From Flavobacterium sp. (GTDB taxonomy: Bacteria > Bacteroidota > Bacteroidia > Flavobacteriales > Flavobacteriaceae), in contig NZ_JAPZSP010000029.1 of NCBI RefSeq assembly GCF_027531705.1, positions 37,688 to 101,687 on the forward strand: DNA of 64,000 nucleotides, read 5' to 3'. This document shows positions 33,892-42,336 of the stretch, one piece after another. A model generated the notes under the pieces. That model saw only the letters and a list, made by a program, of their open reading frames with translations, did no database searches and was not told where the DNA came from. A program made the position numbers and the translations under genes. How positions within the stretch are numbered: position 1 is the first letter of the stretch; the number at the start of each line of letters is the position of its first letter.

Positions 33892-33964
33892 GCGAAAATA
33901 GCTCAGTTGGTAGAGCGCGACCTTGCCAAGGTCGAGGTCGCGGGTTCGAGCCCCGTTTTTCGCT
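33892..33964 (+). tRNA. tRNA-Gly(GCC)
   Basis: A 73-nt cloverleaf. The acceptor GCGAAAA pairs with TTTTCGC (discriminator T), and the D-arm is AGCTCAGTTGGTAGAGC. The anticodon stem CGACC / GGTCG has the loop TTGCCAA (anticodon GCC), and the T-arm contains GGGTTCGAGCCCC. CCA is not encoded. Confidence 0.96.
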
Positions 33965-34059
33965 CAAAACCATATTCTGCTGATAATTTTAATAATTAAA
34001 AGCAAATTATCAGATTGAAAAGTTATTTGATGTAATCATCAAACATCTATTCAAAAAGA

Positions 34060-34076
34060 AAAATGCTCGGATGGTG
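34060..34076 (+). repeat. 17-bp duplicate of the tRNA-Leu 5' end
   Basis: AAAATGCTCGGATGGTG occurs here and again at 34128-34144, where it includes the first 12 nt of tRNA-Leu. Only the 5' end is duplicated; no cloverleaf follows. Confidence 0.85.
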
Positions 34077-34132
34077 TTCTCTTTACTTAATTTTTTCTAA
34101 AAATTAGCTAAAAAAACATTTAAAAGCAAAAT

Positions 34133-34218
34133 GCTCGGATGGTGAAATTGGTAGACACGCTGGACTTAAAATCCAGTGAACAGCAATGTTCGTGCGGGTT
34201 CAAGTCCCGCTCTGAGTA
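34133..34218 (+). tRNA. tRNA-Leu(TAA)
   Basis: An 86-nt class II tRNA. The acceptor GCTCGGA pairs with TCTGAGT (G-T wobbles) and the discriminator is A. The D-loop contains AAATTGGTAGACA. The anticodon stem CTGGA / TCCAG encloses TTAAAA (anticodon TAA). A long variable arm (TGAACAGCAATGTTCG) and the T-arm GGGTTCAAGTCCC follow. Confidence 0.96.
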
Positions 34219-34253
34219 CAAAAAAGCTTCAAAGAAATTTGAAGCTTTTTTTA
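34219..34253 (+). terminator. Terminator after tRNA-Leu
   Basis: The stem AAAAAGCTTCAAA / TTTGAAGCTTTTT with a GAAA loop lies directly after the tRNA 3' end. Confidence 0.9.
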
Positions 34254-34304
34254 TTTATTCAAACTTGGAATTTGGAATTTAATTTTTTGGAATTTTAAAA
34301 ACTT

Positions 34305-34652
34305 ATGGGCGCATTTGTTATAAGCAAACGTTTTGACGATAGATATAAATATGAATTCACTTCAAGAAAAGGGAAAACTATTTTTAGTAGTATTCCGTAT
34401 GAATTGAAGTTTGAATGCATTGAAGATATTGAGCACATTAAGCAAAATCTAGCAAATTGCGTGTTTGAAAAATCAAAATCGCCTGGCGGAAAGTTTTTTT
34501 TCAAAATGACTTTAAACGAACGTTTTCTTGCTATAAGCCGAAAATATACCACCGAATTACGTCTTCAAAAAGGAATTGACGAAATTGTAAAATACGGAGC
34601 CAATTCAGAAATCCTCGATTTTACGAGTTCTGAAAACATTTTTGCAGATTAA
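34305..34652 (+). CDS. DUF1508 (YegP-like) domain protein
   Basis: A 115-residue protein opening MGAFVISKRFDDRYKYEFTS, with a second half GGKFFFKMTLNERFLAISRK. These are two copies of the small beta-beta-alpha DUF1508 unit, compatible with tandem YegP-like repeats, although motif conservation is weaker than usual. The family has no assigned function. The methyltransferase gene starts 58 nt after its stop. Confidence 0.65.
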   Translation: MGAFVISKRFDDRYKYEFTSRKGKTIFSSIPYELKFECIEDIEHIKQNLANCVFEKSKSPGGKFFFKMTLNERFLAISRKYTTELRLQKGIDEIVKYGANSEILDFTSSENIFAD

Positions 34653-34710
34653 ATTCTTACTATCAAATTTAGATAGTATTTTTGAGCAGATTTTTTCAAT
34701 ACAACATTAC

Positions 34711-35475
34711 ATGAAAAAAATATTCAAATTTATCTTAAACACCATTCCAAGACCTTTACTAATTAGGTTGAGTTATGTAGCTAGACCTATTTTAGCTTTT
34801 CTTTTAAAAGGAACTAAATTTACTGACCCAATTGACGGAAGAAGTTTCAGAATGTTTTTACCTTATGGTTACGGAAACCAGCGAAACAATGTTTTATCGC
34901 CAAGCACACTTTCACTTGAAAGACATCGGCTTTTATGGTTGTATTTAAAAAACGAAACTGATTTTTTTACAGCTCCAAAAAAAGTATTGCATTTTGCACC
35001 TGAACAAGCTTTTTACCAACTTTTTAGAAATCAAAAAAACTTAGCTTACACAACTACCGATTTATTTTCACCATTGGCTGATGTGAAAGCTGATATTTGC
35101 AACTTGCCTTTTGAGGACAATTCATACGACATTATTCTGTGTAACCACGTTTTAGAACATATTCCAGACGACACCAAGGCAATGCAAGAGTTATATAGAG
35201 TATTAAAACCTGGCGGAATGGGTATTTTTCAGATTCCGCAAGATTTGTCTCGTGCGACAACTTTTTCAGATGATTCTATTGTGGACCAAAAAGAAAGAGC
35301 TAAAATTTTCGGGCAATATGATCATGTGAGAGTTTATGGCAGAGATTATTTTGATAAATTACGTTCAATAGGTTTCAACGTAATTGAGGAAGATTACACC
35401 ACAAAAATTTCACCTGAATTGGTTGAGAAATATTGTTTAGCAAAAGGCGAAATTATTCCTGTTTGTTATAAATAA
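34711..35475 (+). CDS. Class I SAM-dependent methyltransferase
   Basis: A 254-residue methyltransferase of the Methyltransf_11 group. It has a variant motif I region (KVLHFAPEQAFYQLFR) and a motif II acidic loop (TTDLFSPLADVKADICNLPF). LCNHVLEHIPDDTKAMQELYRVLKPGG is the typical motif III/post-III segment. The canonical glycine-rich motif I is replaced by HFAPE, as in a subgroup of SAM enzymes. The ATG at 34711 was chosen because earlier in-frame starts overlap the preceding gene. The substrate is unknown; a hydrophobic N-terminus hints at membrane association. Confidence 0.85.
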   Translation: MKKIFKFILNTIPRPLLIRLSYVARPILAFLLKGTKFTDPIDGRSFRMFLPYGYGNQRNNVLSPSTLSLERHRLLWLYLKNETDFFTAPKKVLHFAPEQAFYQLFRNQKNLAYTTTDLFSPLADVKADICNLPFEDNSYDIILCNHVLEHIPDDTKAMQELYRVLKPGGMGIFQIPQDLSRATTFSDDSIVDQKERAKIFGQYDHVRVYGRDYFDKLRSIGFNVIEEDYTTKISPELVEKYCLAKGEIIPVCYK

Positions 35476-35646
35476 GAGCTCTTTCGTTTAATCAATTGTA
35501 CCTAAAGCATTAAGTTTACCTTAAAACTTAATTCCTTAACTTTCTTAATCGTTTATAATATTTGTACTAATTTCTATCAGATTTAATCCTTTGGTATAAT
35601 ATTAGATAAGAATATTTGTTATATTTACATTCCTAAAGAATTGATT

Positions 35647-36900
35647 ATGCTTAAAAAATGGTTCATACTTAGCGTTTTTCTTATTTCAAATTTTGTAGCT
35701 TTTTCTCAAGTTCAAAAAGAAATTGCAGCACCCTATCATATAAAAACAATTACTTTTGTTCAAAATGGACAAAATACAATCCCAATATACCGTCTTGGCG
35801 ATTCTTTTCAATTACAATTTGATGATCTATATGGCAATGAAGCCAATTATTATTATCAAATCACTCATTGCAACTATGATTGGAAACAGTCCGATTTGGC
35901 ACAAGCAGAATACATTGCTGGCTTCGATAATCAGCGCATTCAAGATTACGTCAACTCATTTAATACCTTACAACTCTATTCGCATTACCGTCTTTCATTT
36001 CCTAACCAGTTTACAAGATTTTTAGTTACTGGAAACTATATGTTATCGATTTTAAATGAAGATAGAGAAGTTGTTTTCTCTAGAAAATTTATTTTATACC
36101 AAGACCAAGTTCAAGTCCCATTACAAATAAAAAGAGCACGAGAAGTTAAAGATGTCGAATACAAACACAACTTAGATTTTGCCATAAAATCAAAAGATAT
36201 GATTTTCCAAAGTCCGCTCACTAATGTAAAAGTTATGCTAATACAAAATGGACAGCTAAACAATGCTATAACCAATATAAAACCAATGTACACTGTTGGC
36301 AATGACTTAATTTATAAATACGACAAAGAAACACAATTTTGGGCAGGAAATGAGTATTTATTTTTTGAAAATAAAGATGTTAGAGCGGCAGGAAATAACG
36401 TAGCAAAAATTGATTCAAATGGAGGAGTTTATAACACTTATTTATTCCCCAATTATGCTAGAGCAAAAAACCCATATACCTTTTTCCCAGATGCAAATGG
36501 AAATTTTATTATTAGAAACATAAATGCAGAACAAAACGAAGTCGAATCCGATTATACATGGGTTTTCTTTTCTCTTTCCGCTCCATCCTATTATGGGAAA
36601 GATTCAATATATATTACAGGTCTGTTTAACAATTATGACCTTACAGACGAATATAAAATGGATTATAATCGTGAAAAAGGTATTTATGAAAAAGCCCTTA
36701 TGCTCAAACAAGGATTCTATAATTACAAATACACTATTGCCGATAAATCTGGAAAAATTGATGGTGAAAATGCTATTGATGGTAATTTTTACCAAACAGA
36801 AGATAACTATTTTGTCATGGTATATTACCGCGAAAACAATCAACGTTATGACAAAGTCATCGGAAAAGGCATCGCAACTTCAACTGATATAACAAATTAG
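35647..36900 (+). CDS. Type IX secretion system plug-domain protein (DUF5103)
   Basis: A 417-residue secreted protein (signal LKKWFILSVFLISNFVAFSQ) of the DUF5103 family. A member of this family in Flavobacterium johnsoniae was seen as the Plug that seals the SprA translocon. The opening IKTITFVQNGQNTIPIYRLGDSFQLQFDDL and the ITHCNYDWKQSDLAQAEYI phrase are typical, followed by beta-sandwich domains. I chose the ATG at 35647 rather than the TTG two codons upstream. Its presence fits the T9SS cargo proteins encoded nearby. Confidence 0.85.
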   Translation: MLKKWFILSVFLISNFVAFSQVQKEIAAPYHIKTITFVQNGQNTIPIYRLGDSFQLQFDDLYGNEANYYYQITHCNYDWKQSDLAQAEYIAGFDNQRIQDYVNSFNTLQLYSHYRLSFPNQFTRFLVTGNYMLSILNEDREVVFSRKFILYQDQVQVPLQIKRAREVKDVEYKHNLDFAIKSKDMIFQSPLTNVKVMLIQNGQLNNAITNIKPMYTVGNDLIYKYDKETQFWAGNEYLFFENKDVRAAGNNVAKIDSNGGVYNTYLFPNYARAKNPYTFFPDANGNFIIRNINAEQNEVESDYTWVFFSLSAPSYYGKDSIYITGLFNNYDLTDEYKMDYNREKGIYEKALMLKQGFYNYKYTIADKSGKIDGENAIDGNFYQTEDNYFVMVYYRENNQRYDKVIGKGIATSTDITN

Positions 36901-36966
36901 CAATAATTTAACGGTAAAACCATTTTGAGATTTTATAAATTTTGTAACTTTACAAAAAGTTTCAAT

Positions 36967-37353
36967 ATGGTTACCCAAATAACAAGAGGCATAAAAATAT
37001 CTGTTTTGACGAGTTTTGAAGGTACATACTTCAAAAATCACAAACTGCATTTTGCCTTTTCGTACGAAATAACCATTGAAAATCATAGCAAAGATTCCGT
37101 TCAACTAACTTCACGCCATTGGGAAATATTAGATTCGCTAAACGAAATCGAAATTGTAGATGGCGAAGGCGTAATTGGCAAAAAACCCGTTTTAAAACCT
37201 GGCGAATTACACACATACAGTTCAGGTTGCCTTCTTTCATCACCGCATGGTTCTATGCAAGGTTATTTCAACATGATTAACTTTACAACTACAAAATCAT
37301 TTAAAGTAATTGTGCCAACATTCAAATTGAATGCACCTTTTGCGTTAAACTAA
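36967..37353 (+). CDS. apaG: ApaG-domain protein
   Basis: A 128-residue single ApaG domain (fibronectin-III-like sandwich). The conserved core includes HFAFSYEITIENHSKDSVQL, SRHWEILDSL, VVGxxP-like GVIGKKPVLKPGE and YSSGCLLSSPHGSMQGYFNM. The family is tied to Mg/Co homeostasis and nucleotide binding, but its biochemical role is unsettled. The start is the ATG at 36967 (MVTQITRGIKIS), which fits the family. A longer in-frame start at 36925 adds an unrelated leader. It is followed by a dispersed hairpin element. Confidence 0.93.
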   Translation: MVTQITRGIKISVLTSFEGTYFKNHKLHFAFSYEITIENHSKDSVQLTSRHWEILDSLNEIEIVDGEGVIGKKPVLKPGELHTYSSGCLLSSPHGSMQGYFNMINFTTTKSFKVIVPTFKLNAPFALN

Positions 37354-37369
37354 TTTTTTGAAGCAATCT

Positions 37370-37504
37370 CCAGCTATACATTGCAATATTTATAGAACAA
37401 TTCTTTTTTTGTAAGCCCTAAAAAGAGCTTCTATGGTCGCTTTTTTAGCGCAACAAAAAAATAGAATTCTTTCTATAAATGATTTTCATTACTATCTGGG
37501 CTAA
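37370..37504 (-). repeat. Hairpin-cassette intergenic element, copy B (inverted)
   Basis: Read on the minus strand the outer words GTTAGCCCAGATAGTAATGA and ATTGCAATGTATAGCTGGAG match copy A at 20877. The centre is a long imperfect palindrome (arms about 45 nt, ATTTATAGAA...AATTCT on both sides, about 37388-37482) instead of the terminator seen in copy A. This accounts for much of the gene-free stretch 37354-37656; the remainder is the pruA promoter and leader. Confidence 0.7.
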
Positions 37505-37540
37505 CCTTATCGGTAAGCTAAATTGACTACAGAAAGTTTT

Positions 37541-37584
37541 GTAACACTTGTTATCAAAAGTTCAAAAAAACCTTTGTACTTTTG
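37541..37584 (+). promoter_or_regulatory. pruA promoter with GTA-N8-TAT box
   Basis: GTAACACTTGTTAT (37541-37554), 22 nt, then the -7 box TACTTTTG (37577-37584). The dyad matches the RND operon box (7045-7058, minus strand) at 13 of 14 positions and has the identical spacing. The leader before the ATG contains AGTCTAACAATCTAACAGTC-type short words (about 37629-37652). Confidence 0.6.
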
Positions 37585-37656
37585 TTACAAATTAAATAAT
37601 TCGCATTTTATACTAAGTCTATCATCTAAAAGTCTAACAATCTAACAGTCTATATC

Positions 37657-39285
37657 ATGCCAAAAGGTTTCTTTAACGTACCCAAAGCGGTCAACGAGCC
37701 AGTAAAATCGTATGCTCCTAATTCACCAGAAAAAGCAGGCGTTCTTGCTGCTTATAAAAAAATGTGGAACGAAACAATCGATGTGCCAATGTACATTGGT
37801 TCTGAGCAAATAAAAACGGGAAATACACGCACCATGTCGGCTCCACACGATCATAAACACATAGTTGGAACGTACCATTTAGCCGAAAAATCTCATGTTG
37901 AAAAAGCAATTGCATCAGCTTTAGAAGCCAGAAAAAAATGGGCAAACATGCCATGGGAACATCGCGCTGCCATTTTTCTAAAAGCAGCCGAATTAATTGC
38001 TGGTCCATACCGTGCTAGAATTAACGCAGCAACCATGATTGCTCAATCGAAAACTATTTTTCAAGCAGAAATTGACGCATCATGCGAATTGATTGACTTC
38101 TTACGTTACAACGTGGAGTTCATGACGCAAATTTACCAAGACCAACCAGCATCAAACTCAGATGTTTGGAACAAAGTTGAGTATCGTCCACTTGAAGGAT
38201 TTGTATATGCTATTACACCTTTTAACTTCACAGCTATTGCAGCTAATCTTCCAGCGAGTGCAGCTTTGATGGGAAATACAGTGGTTTGGAAACCTAGTGA
38301 TAGTCAAGTTTTTTCTGCAAAAATCATAATTGATGTTTTCAGAGAAGCTGGTGTTCCAGATGGTGTTATCAACGTAGTTTTCGGTGATCCTGTCATGATT
38401 ACTGATACTGTTTTAGCAAGTCCAGATTTTGCTGGAGTTCATTATACAGGTTCAACATTCGTTTTCAAAGAAATTTGGAAAAAAATTGGAACTCAAATTC
38501 ATTCTTATAAAACATACCCAAGAATAGTTGGTGAAACAGGTGGAAAAGATTTTGTTGTAGCACATCCTTCAGCGAATGTAAAACAAGTAGTTACCGGAAT
38601 TACTCGTGGTGCATTTGAATTTCAAGGACAAAAATGTTCGGCAGCATCAAGAGCTTATATTCCACAAAGTTTATGGTCAGCTGTAAAAGAACAATTAATC
38701 ATTGATGTAAATTCAATGAAAATGGGAAGTCCAGAAGATTTTTCAAACTTCATTACAGCAGTAATTCACGAAGGATCATTTGACAAATTAGCAAGTTATA
38801 TTGACCAAGCTAAAAAAGATGCTGATGCCGAAATTATCCTTGGTGGAAACTATGATAAATCAAAAGGATATTTCATTGAACCAACTGTTATTGTTACCAC
38901 AAATCCAAAATATACCACAATGGAAACGGAGCTTTTTGGTCCAGTTATCACTATCTATGTTTATGAAGATACCAAGTGGAACGAAACATTAAAACTAGTT
39001 GATGAAACTTCAGAATATGCCTTAACTGGAGCTATTTTCAGTCAAGATAGATATGCTACAATTGAAGCTACAAAAGCTTTAGAAAACGCAGCAGGAAATT
39101 TCTATATCAATGACAAACCAACTGGTGCTGTTGTAGGAATGCAACCTTTTGGTGGAGCAAGAGCTTCTGGAACCAACGATAAAGCAGGTTCTATGCAAAA
39201 TTTATTGCGTTGGGTTTCTCCAAGAACTATTAAAGAAACATTTGTAACACCTGAAGATTATAGATATCCATTTTTAGGAGAATAA
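37657..39285 (+). CDS. pruA: L-glutamate gamma-semialdehyde dehydrogenase (P5C dehydrogenase)
   Basis: A 542-residue NAD-dependent aldehyde dehydrogenase, the second step of proline degradation to glutamate. Catalytic Glu is in IVGETGGKDFV (about residue 292) and the nucleophile Cys is in FQGQKCSAASR (about residue 326). The NAD site FNFTAIAANLPASAALMGN and the C-terminal GMQPFGGARASGTNDKAG are diagnostic of the PruA branch. The length matches monofunctional enzymes. No putA-type proline dehydrogenase is in the window. Its promoter carries the shared box. Confidence 0.95.
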   Translation: MPKGFFNVPKAVNEPVKSYAPNSPEKAGVLAAYKKMWNETIDVPMYIGSEQIKTGNTRTMSAPHDHKHIVGTYHLAEKSHVEKAIASALEARKKWANMPWEHRAAIFLKAAELIAGPYRARINAATMIAQSKTIFQAEIDASCELIDFLRYNVEFMTQIYQDQPASNSDVWNKVEYRPLEGFVYAITPFNFTAIAANLPASAALMGNTVVWKPSDSQVFSAKIIIDVFREAGVPDGVINVVFGDPVMITDTVLASPDFAGVHYTGSTFVFKEIWKKIGTQIHSYKTYPRIVGETGGKDFVVAHPSANVKQVVTGITRGAFEFQGQKCSAASRAYIPQSLWSAVKEQLIIDVNSMKMGSPEDFSNFITAVIHEGSFDKLASYIDQAKKDADAEIILGGNYDKSKGYFIEPTVIVTTNPKYTTMETELFGPVITIYVYEDTKWNETLKLVDETSEYALTGAIFSQDRYATIEATKALENAAGNFYINDKPTGAVVGMQPFGGARASGTNDKAGSMQNLLRWVSPRTIKETFVTPEDYRYPFLGE

Positions 39286-39327
39286 TTTTAAGGTACGAGT
39301 TACGAAATTAGAAGTGCTTAATATTTT

Positions 39328-39365
39328 AAAAAGTTCATTCAGTGATGTTTGGACTTTTTTTATAT
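39328..39365 (+). terminator. Terminator after pruA
   Basis: The stem AAAAAGTTCA / TGGACTTTTT (one G-T pair) is followed by T-rich sequence, 43 nt beyond the stop. Confidence 0.65.
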
Positions 39366-39399
39366 ATTTACATCTCAAAACAAATAACAACTTTAAGTT

Positions 39400-40419
39400 A
39401 TGAAAACAAAACTACTTTTAATCTTAGTTCTAATTTCGATAAAAACTACAGCACAAACTCCAATCAATACTCTTGAAATTGAAAATGGAAATATTTTTGA
39501 AATTGTAAACTCAACTAATACATTAGACGAATCCTCAAGTGGCGCAAATTTAATATGGAATTTTACCGATTTAGTTTCTCTAGGACAAAACGTTATTTAT
39601 AATTTTGAACCTACAACCGATGAAGTCACTACCTATCCAAACACATCAAATGTTTTAGTTTCTACAAGTGACATGAATGGGGTAACTAATGTTTCGAAAT
39701 TATTCACTAAAACTGTTGGAAATACATTTTCAATTACTGGACTAAACAGTACCGAAATTGATTTGAATTTTGCAACAAATAATGCATCAATTGGAACCTT
39801 ACCTATGAATTATGGTTACTTAAACACTGACACATTAGCTGGAACTTATACTTTTGGAACATATTCAGGGACTTTAACCGGAACAATCGCAAGTTCAGTT
39901 GATGCTTATGGCACTATGTCTACGAATTTTGGTTTGCTAAGCAATACTTCTGTTACAAGGTTAAAATCGGTTCAAAATATCAATTTGAACTATCAAATTT
40001 TTTCTAACGTTGGTACTGTTGTGCAAACTACTTACAACTATTACCCTGATCAAGGCATAGGAATTCAAACACCATTATTTAGAAGCACAACAACCTCAAT
40101 TAATGTCCCTTTGTTAAGTATTAATCAAACTGTAACTCAATACGAAGTTTGGGTTGGACAATTGTTAGGAACAACTTCTAACGATTATAAAAACTTTGTT
40201 TCTCTTTATCCAAATCCCGTACAAGATGTTTTGAAAATTAGAAATGAATCGGATTCAACTATCAATTCAGTTTCAATTACTGATAACAATGGTCGTGTTG
40301 TTTTAAATACAACTTCTTTTGAAAATGGAATAGATGTTAGTACTTTACAAAACGGAATTTATTTTGTAAAAATCACAACAGATAAAGGAACAAGTAATCA
40401 AAAAATGATTAAAAACTAA
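39400..40419 (+). CDS. Secreted T9SS cargo with type A C-terminal sorting domain
   Basis: A 339-residue protein with a signal peptide (MKTKLLLILVLISIKTTAQT) and a Thr/Asn-rich beta body without recognised enzymatic motifs. A type A T9SS CTD spans about residues 266-339: FVSLYPNPVQDVLKI, NSVSITDNNGRVV, IDVSTLQNGIYFVKI and the basic end QKMIKN. Such proteins cross the outer membrane by type IX secretion and are released or anchored after CTD cleavage. The function is unknown. Its stop abuts the convergent rsmG stop with no gap. Confidence 0.9.
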   Translation: MKTKLLLILVLISIKTTAQTPINTLEIENGNIFEIVNSTNTLDESSSGANLIWNFTDLVSLGQNVIYNFEPTTDEVTTYPNTSNVLVSTSDMNGVTNVSKLFTKTVGNTFSITGLNSTEIDLNFATNNASIGTLPMNYGYLNTDTLAGTYTFGTYSGTLTGTIASSVDAYGTMSTNFGLLSNTSVTRLKSVQNINLNYQIFSNVGTVVQTTYNYYPDQGIGIQTPLFRSTTTSINVPLLSINQTVTQYEVWVGQLLGTTSNDYKNFVSLYPNPVQDVLKIRNESDSTINSVSITDNNGRVVLNTTSFENGIDVSTLQNGIYFVKITTDKGTSNQKMIKN

Positions 40420-41049
40420 TTACTTAAGTGGTTTCAAAGCCAAATGCACTACTTTTTTGGTTTCAAAAAATTCATCTTTAAAAAAGTCGGACAAGTTAAA
40501 TTGTTCGGCTTTTTTATAATCTTTTAATTCTTCAGTTAAATCACCACCTTTTAGATACAAAATACCATTTTGAAGCTCGTGTTTTGAAATTTTTCTGATT
40601 TTACCATTTACCCAAGAAACAAAATCGGGCATATTCGTTACAGCACGACTTACTATAAAATCAAATTCTTGGTTTACCAATTCGGCACGTTTTTGTTCTG
40701 CTTTTACATTTTTTAATCCTAATGCAGAAGTAACCTCGTTGACAACTCTTATTTTTTTGGCAATAACATCTATCAAGTAAAAATCAACTTCGGGAAATAA
40801 AATCGCTAATGGAATTCCAGGAAAACCGCCGCCAGTTCCAACATCCATAATTTTAGAACCAGGTTTAAACTCTAATACCTTAGCGATCCCTAACGAATGT
40901 AGTACGTGACGCGTATATAATTCATCAATATCCTTTCTCGAAATTACATTGATTTTAGCGTTCCAATCATCATATAAATTTTGTAACATTTCAAATTGTT
41001 GTATCTGATTATCAGTCAGATTTGGAAATTGCTTTAGAATTTCTTCCAT
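40420..41049 (-). CDS. rsmG: 16S rRNA (guanine527-N7)-methyltransferase RsmG
   Basis: A 209-residue SAM-dependent rRNA methyltransferase. Conserved motifs include YDDWNAKINVISRKD, HVLHSLGIAKVLE, MDVGTGGGFPGIPLAILFP (SAM site), FYLIDVIAKKIRVVNEV and FIVSRAVTNM. The start is the ATG at 41049. An upstream in-frame codon at 41067 overlaps the -7 box at 41065-41072 and is therefore excluded. It is not linked to mnmG here. Confidence 0.94.
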   Translation of the reverse strand: MEEILKQFPNLTDNQIQQFEMLQNLYDDWNAKINVISRKDIDELYTRHVLHSLGIAKVLEFKPGSKIMDVGTGGGFPGIPLAILFPEVDFYLIDVIAKKIRVVNEVTSALGLKNVKAEQKRAELVNQEFDFIVSRAVTNMPDFVSWVNGKIRKISKHELQNGILYLKGGDLTEELKDYKKAEQFNLSDFFKDEFFETKKVVHLALKPLK

Positions 41050-41064
41050 AAATTGAATTTTTAA

Positions 41065-41072
41065 CAAAAATA
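41065..41072 (-). promoter_or_regulatory. -7 box upstream of rsmG
   Basis: TATTTTTG on the minus strand, 15 nt before the chosen ATG. Confidence 0.5.
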
Positions 41073-41159
41073 GTCTTTTTGGTTAATAATTATGATTTGT
41101 TTTTACTTCTAAAAAAAATATAATATTTACCTTTGAACAAATTATTAGAATTCCAAATT

Positions 41160-42257
41160 ATGAGTACCAACACACCTGTCTTTTCTAAAAGCGACAATCT
41201 TAAATTTTTTAGAACTTTAAATAAAAGAGTAAACGATTACTTCAAAGAAAATAATATTGACAAAACTGGAAACTGGAAATTACATTTAAAAACAATTGTA
41301 ATGTTTACTATTTTCCTAACTCCATACTTCTTTTTACTTGCAATGGAAATGCCTTTCTGGACTTACCTTTTACTAAATGTAGTGATTGGCGTTGGAATGG
41401 CAGGCGTTGGAATGAATGTAATGCACGATGGAAATCACGGTGCCTATTCTAACAAAGGTTGGGTAAATAAATTCATGGGTGGAAGTATCTATATTTTAGC
41501 CGGAAATGTTTACAATTGGCAAGTACAACACAATGTTTTACACCATACTTACACGAATATTCTTGGCCATGATGAAGATTTAGAAGCTGGAAGAATTTTG
41601 CGTTTCACCAAAGAGGCAAAATGGTACAGTCATCACAAATTTCAACATTATTATTCATTTATTCTTTACGGATTATTGACTTTCAATTGGGCAATCACAA
41701 CCGATTTTCAACAAATGAGACGTTATTTAAAGAGAAATTTATCTTATGGTGAGTTCAAAAAACCTGTAATTCGTTGGACAACATTAGTGATTACAAAAGT
41801 GATATATTTTTCTATGTGGATTGTTATTCCAATTCTTGTTGGACATGTTAGCTGGTGGCAAGTTTTAATCGGATTCTTCATTATGCATTACACGGCTGGA
41901 GTTATCTTGAGTGTTGTATTCCAATTGGCTCACGTAGTACATGAAACGGATAATCCAATTCCAAATGATGAAGGAGAAATAGAAAACACTTGGGCAATTC
42001 ATCAGTTATATACAACAGCTAATTTTGCTCCAAAAAATTGGTTAGTAAATTATTACACAGGTGGATTAAATCATCAAATTGAGCATCATATCTTTCCAAA
42101 TATTAGCCATATTCATTATAATAAAATAGCTGAATTTGTAAGAGAAACTGCAAAAGAATGTAATCTTCCTTACTACGAATTCAAAACAACTAGAGCTGCA
42201 ATTTATTCGCACTTTACTCATTTGAGAGATTTAGGAAGACAACCACAATTATCGTAA
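41160..42257 (+). CDS. Membrane fatty-acid (acyl-lipid/linoleoyl-CoA-type) desaturase
   Basis: A 365-residue di-iron membrane desaturase. The three histidine boxes are visible: NVMHDGNHGAYS (HxxxH type, about residue 88), HNVLHHTYTN (HxxHH type, about 124) and HQIEHHIFP (QxxHH type, about 304). Four or so TM helices lie between them. The linoleoyl-CoA/delta-6 family uses an electron donor domain in eukaryotes; here there is no fused cytochrome b5. The ATG at 41160 (MSTNTPVF) is taken because the upstream TTG frame start gives a poor leader. The likely role is phospholipid unsaturation. Confidence 0.9.
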   Translation: MSTNTPVFSKSDNLKFFRTLNKRVNDYFKENNIDKTGNWKLHLKTIVMFTIFLTPYFFLLAMEMPFWTYLLLNVVIGVGMAGVGMNVMHDGNHGAYSNKGWVNKFMGGSIYILAGNVYNWQVQHNVLHHTYTNILGHDEDLEAGRILRFTKEAKWYSHHKFQHYYSFILYGLLTFNWAITTDFQQMRRYLKRNLSYGEFKKPVIRWTTLVITKVIYFSMWIVIPILVGHVSWWQVLIGFFIMHYTAGVILSVVFQLAHVVHETDNPIPNDEGEIENTWAIHQLYTTANFAPKNWLVNYYTGGLNHQIEHHIFPNISHIHYNKIAEFVRETAKECNLPYYEFKTTRAAIYSHFTHLRDLGRQPQLS

Positions 42258-42262
42258 AGAGA

Positions 42263-42291
42263 ATTAAGATTGAAGTATTAAGTATTAAGAT
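42263..42291 (+). repeat. 29-bp leader repeat of GTATTAAG words
   Basis: The repeat begins ATTAAGATTGAAGTATTAAG. It matches 5643-5671 (minus strand) at 26 of 29 positions. It lies between the desaturase stop and the aminotransferase ATG. Confidence 0.7.
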
Positions 42292-42336
42292 ATTTTAGAT
42301 ACTTCAATTTTTTCGATTAAATATAAACACACAACA

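Noticed and set aside
34060..34076. A second tRNA-Leu or tRNA pseudogene
   Set aside because: Only 12 nt of tRNA sequence are duplicated and no anticodon or T-arm follows.
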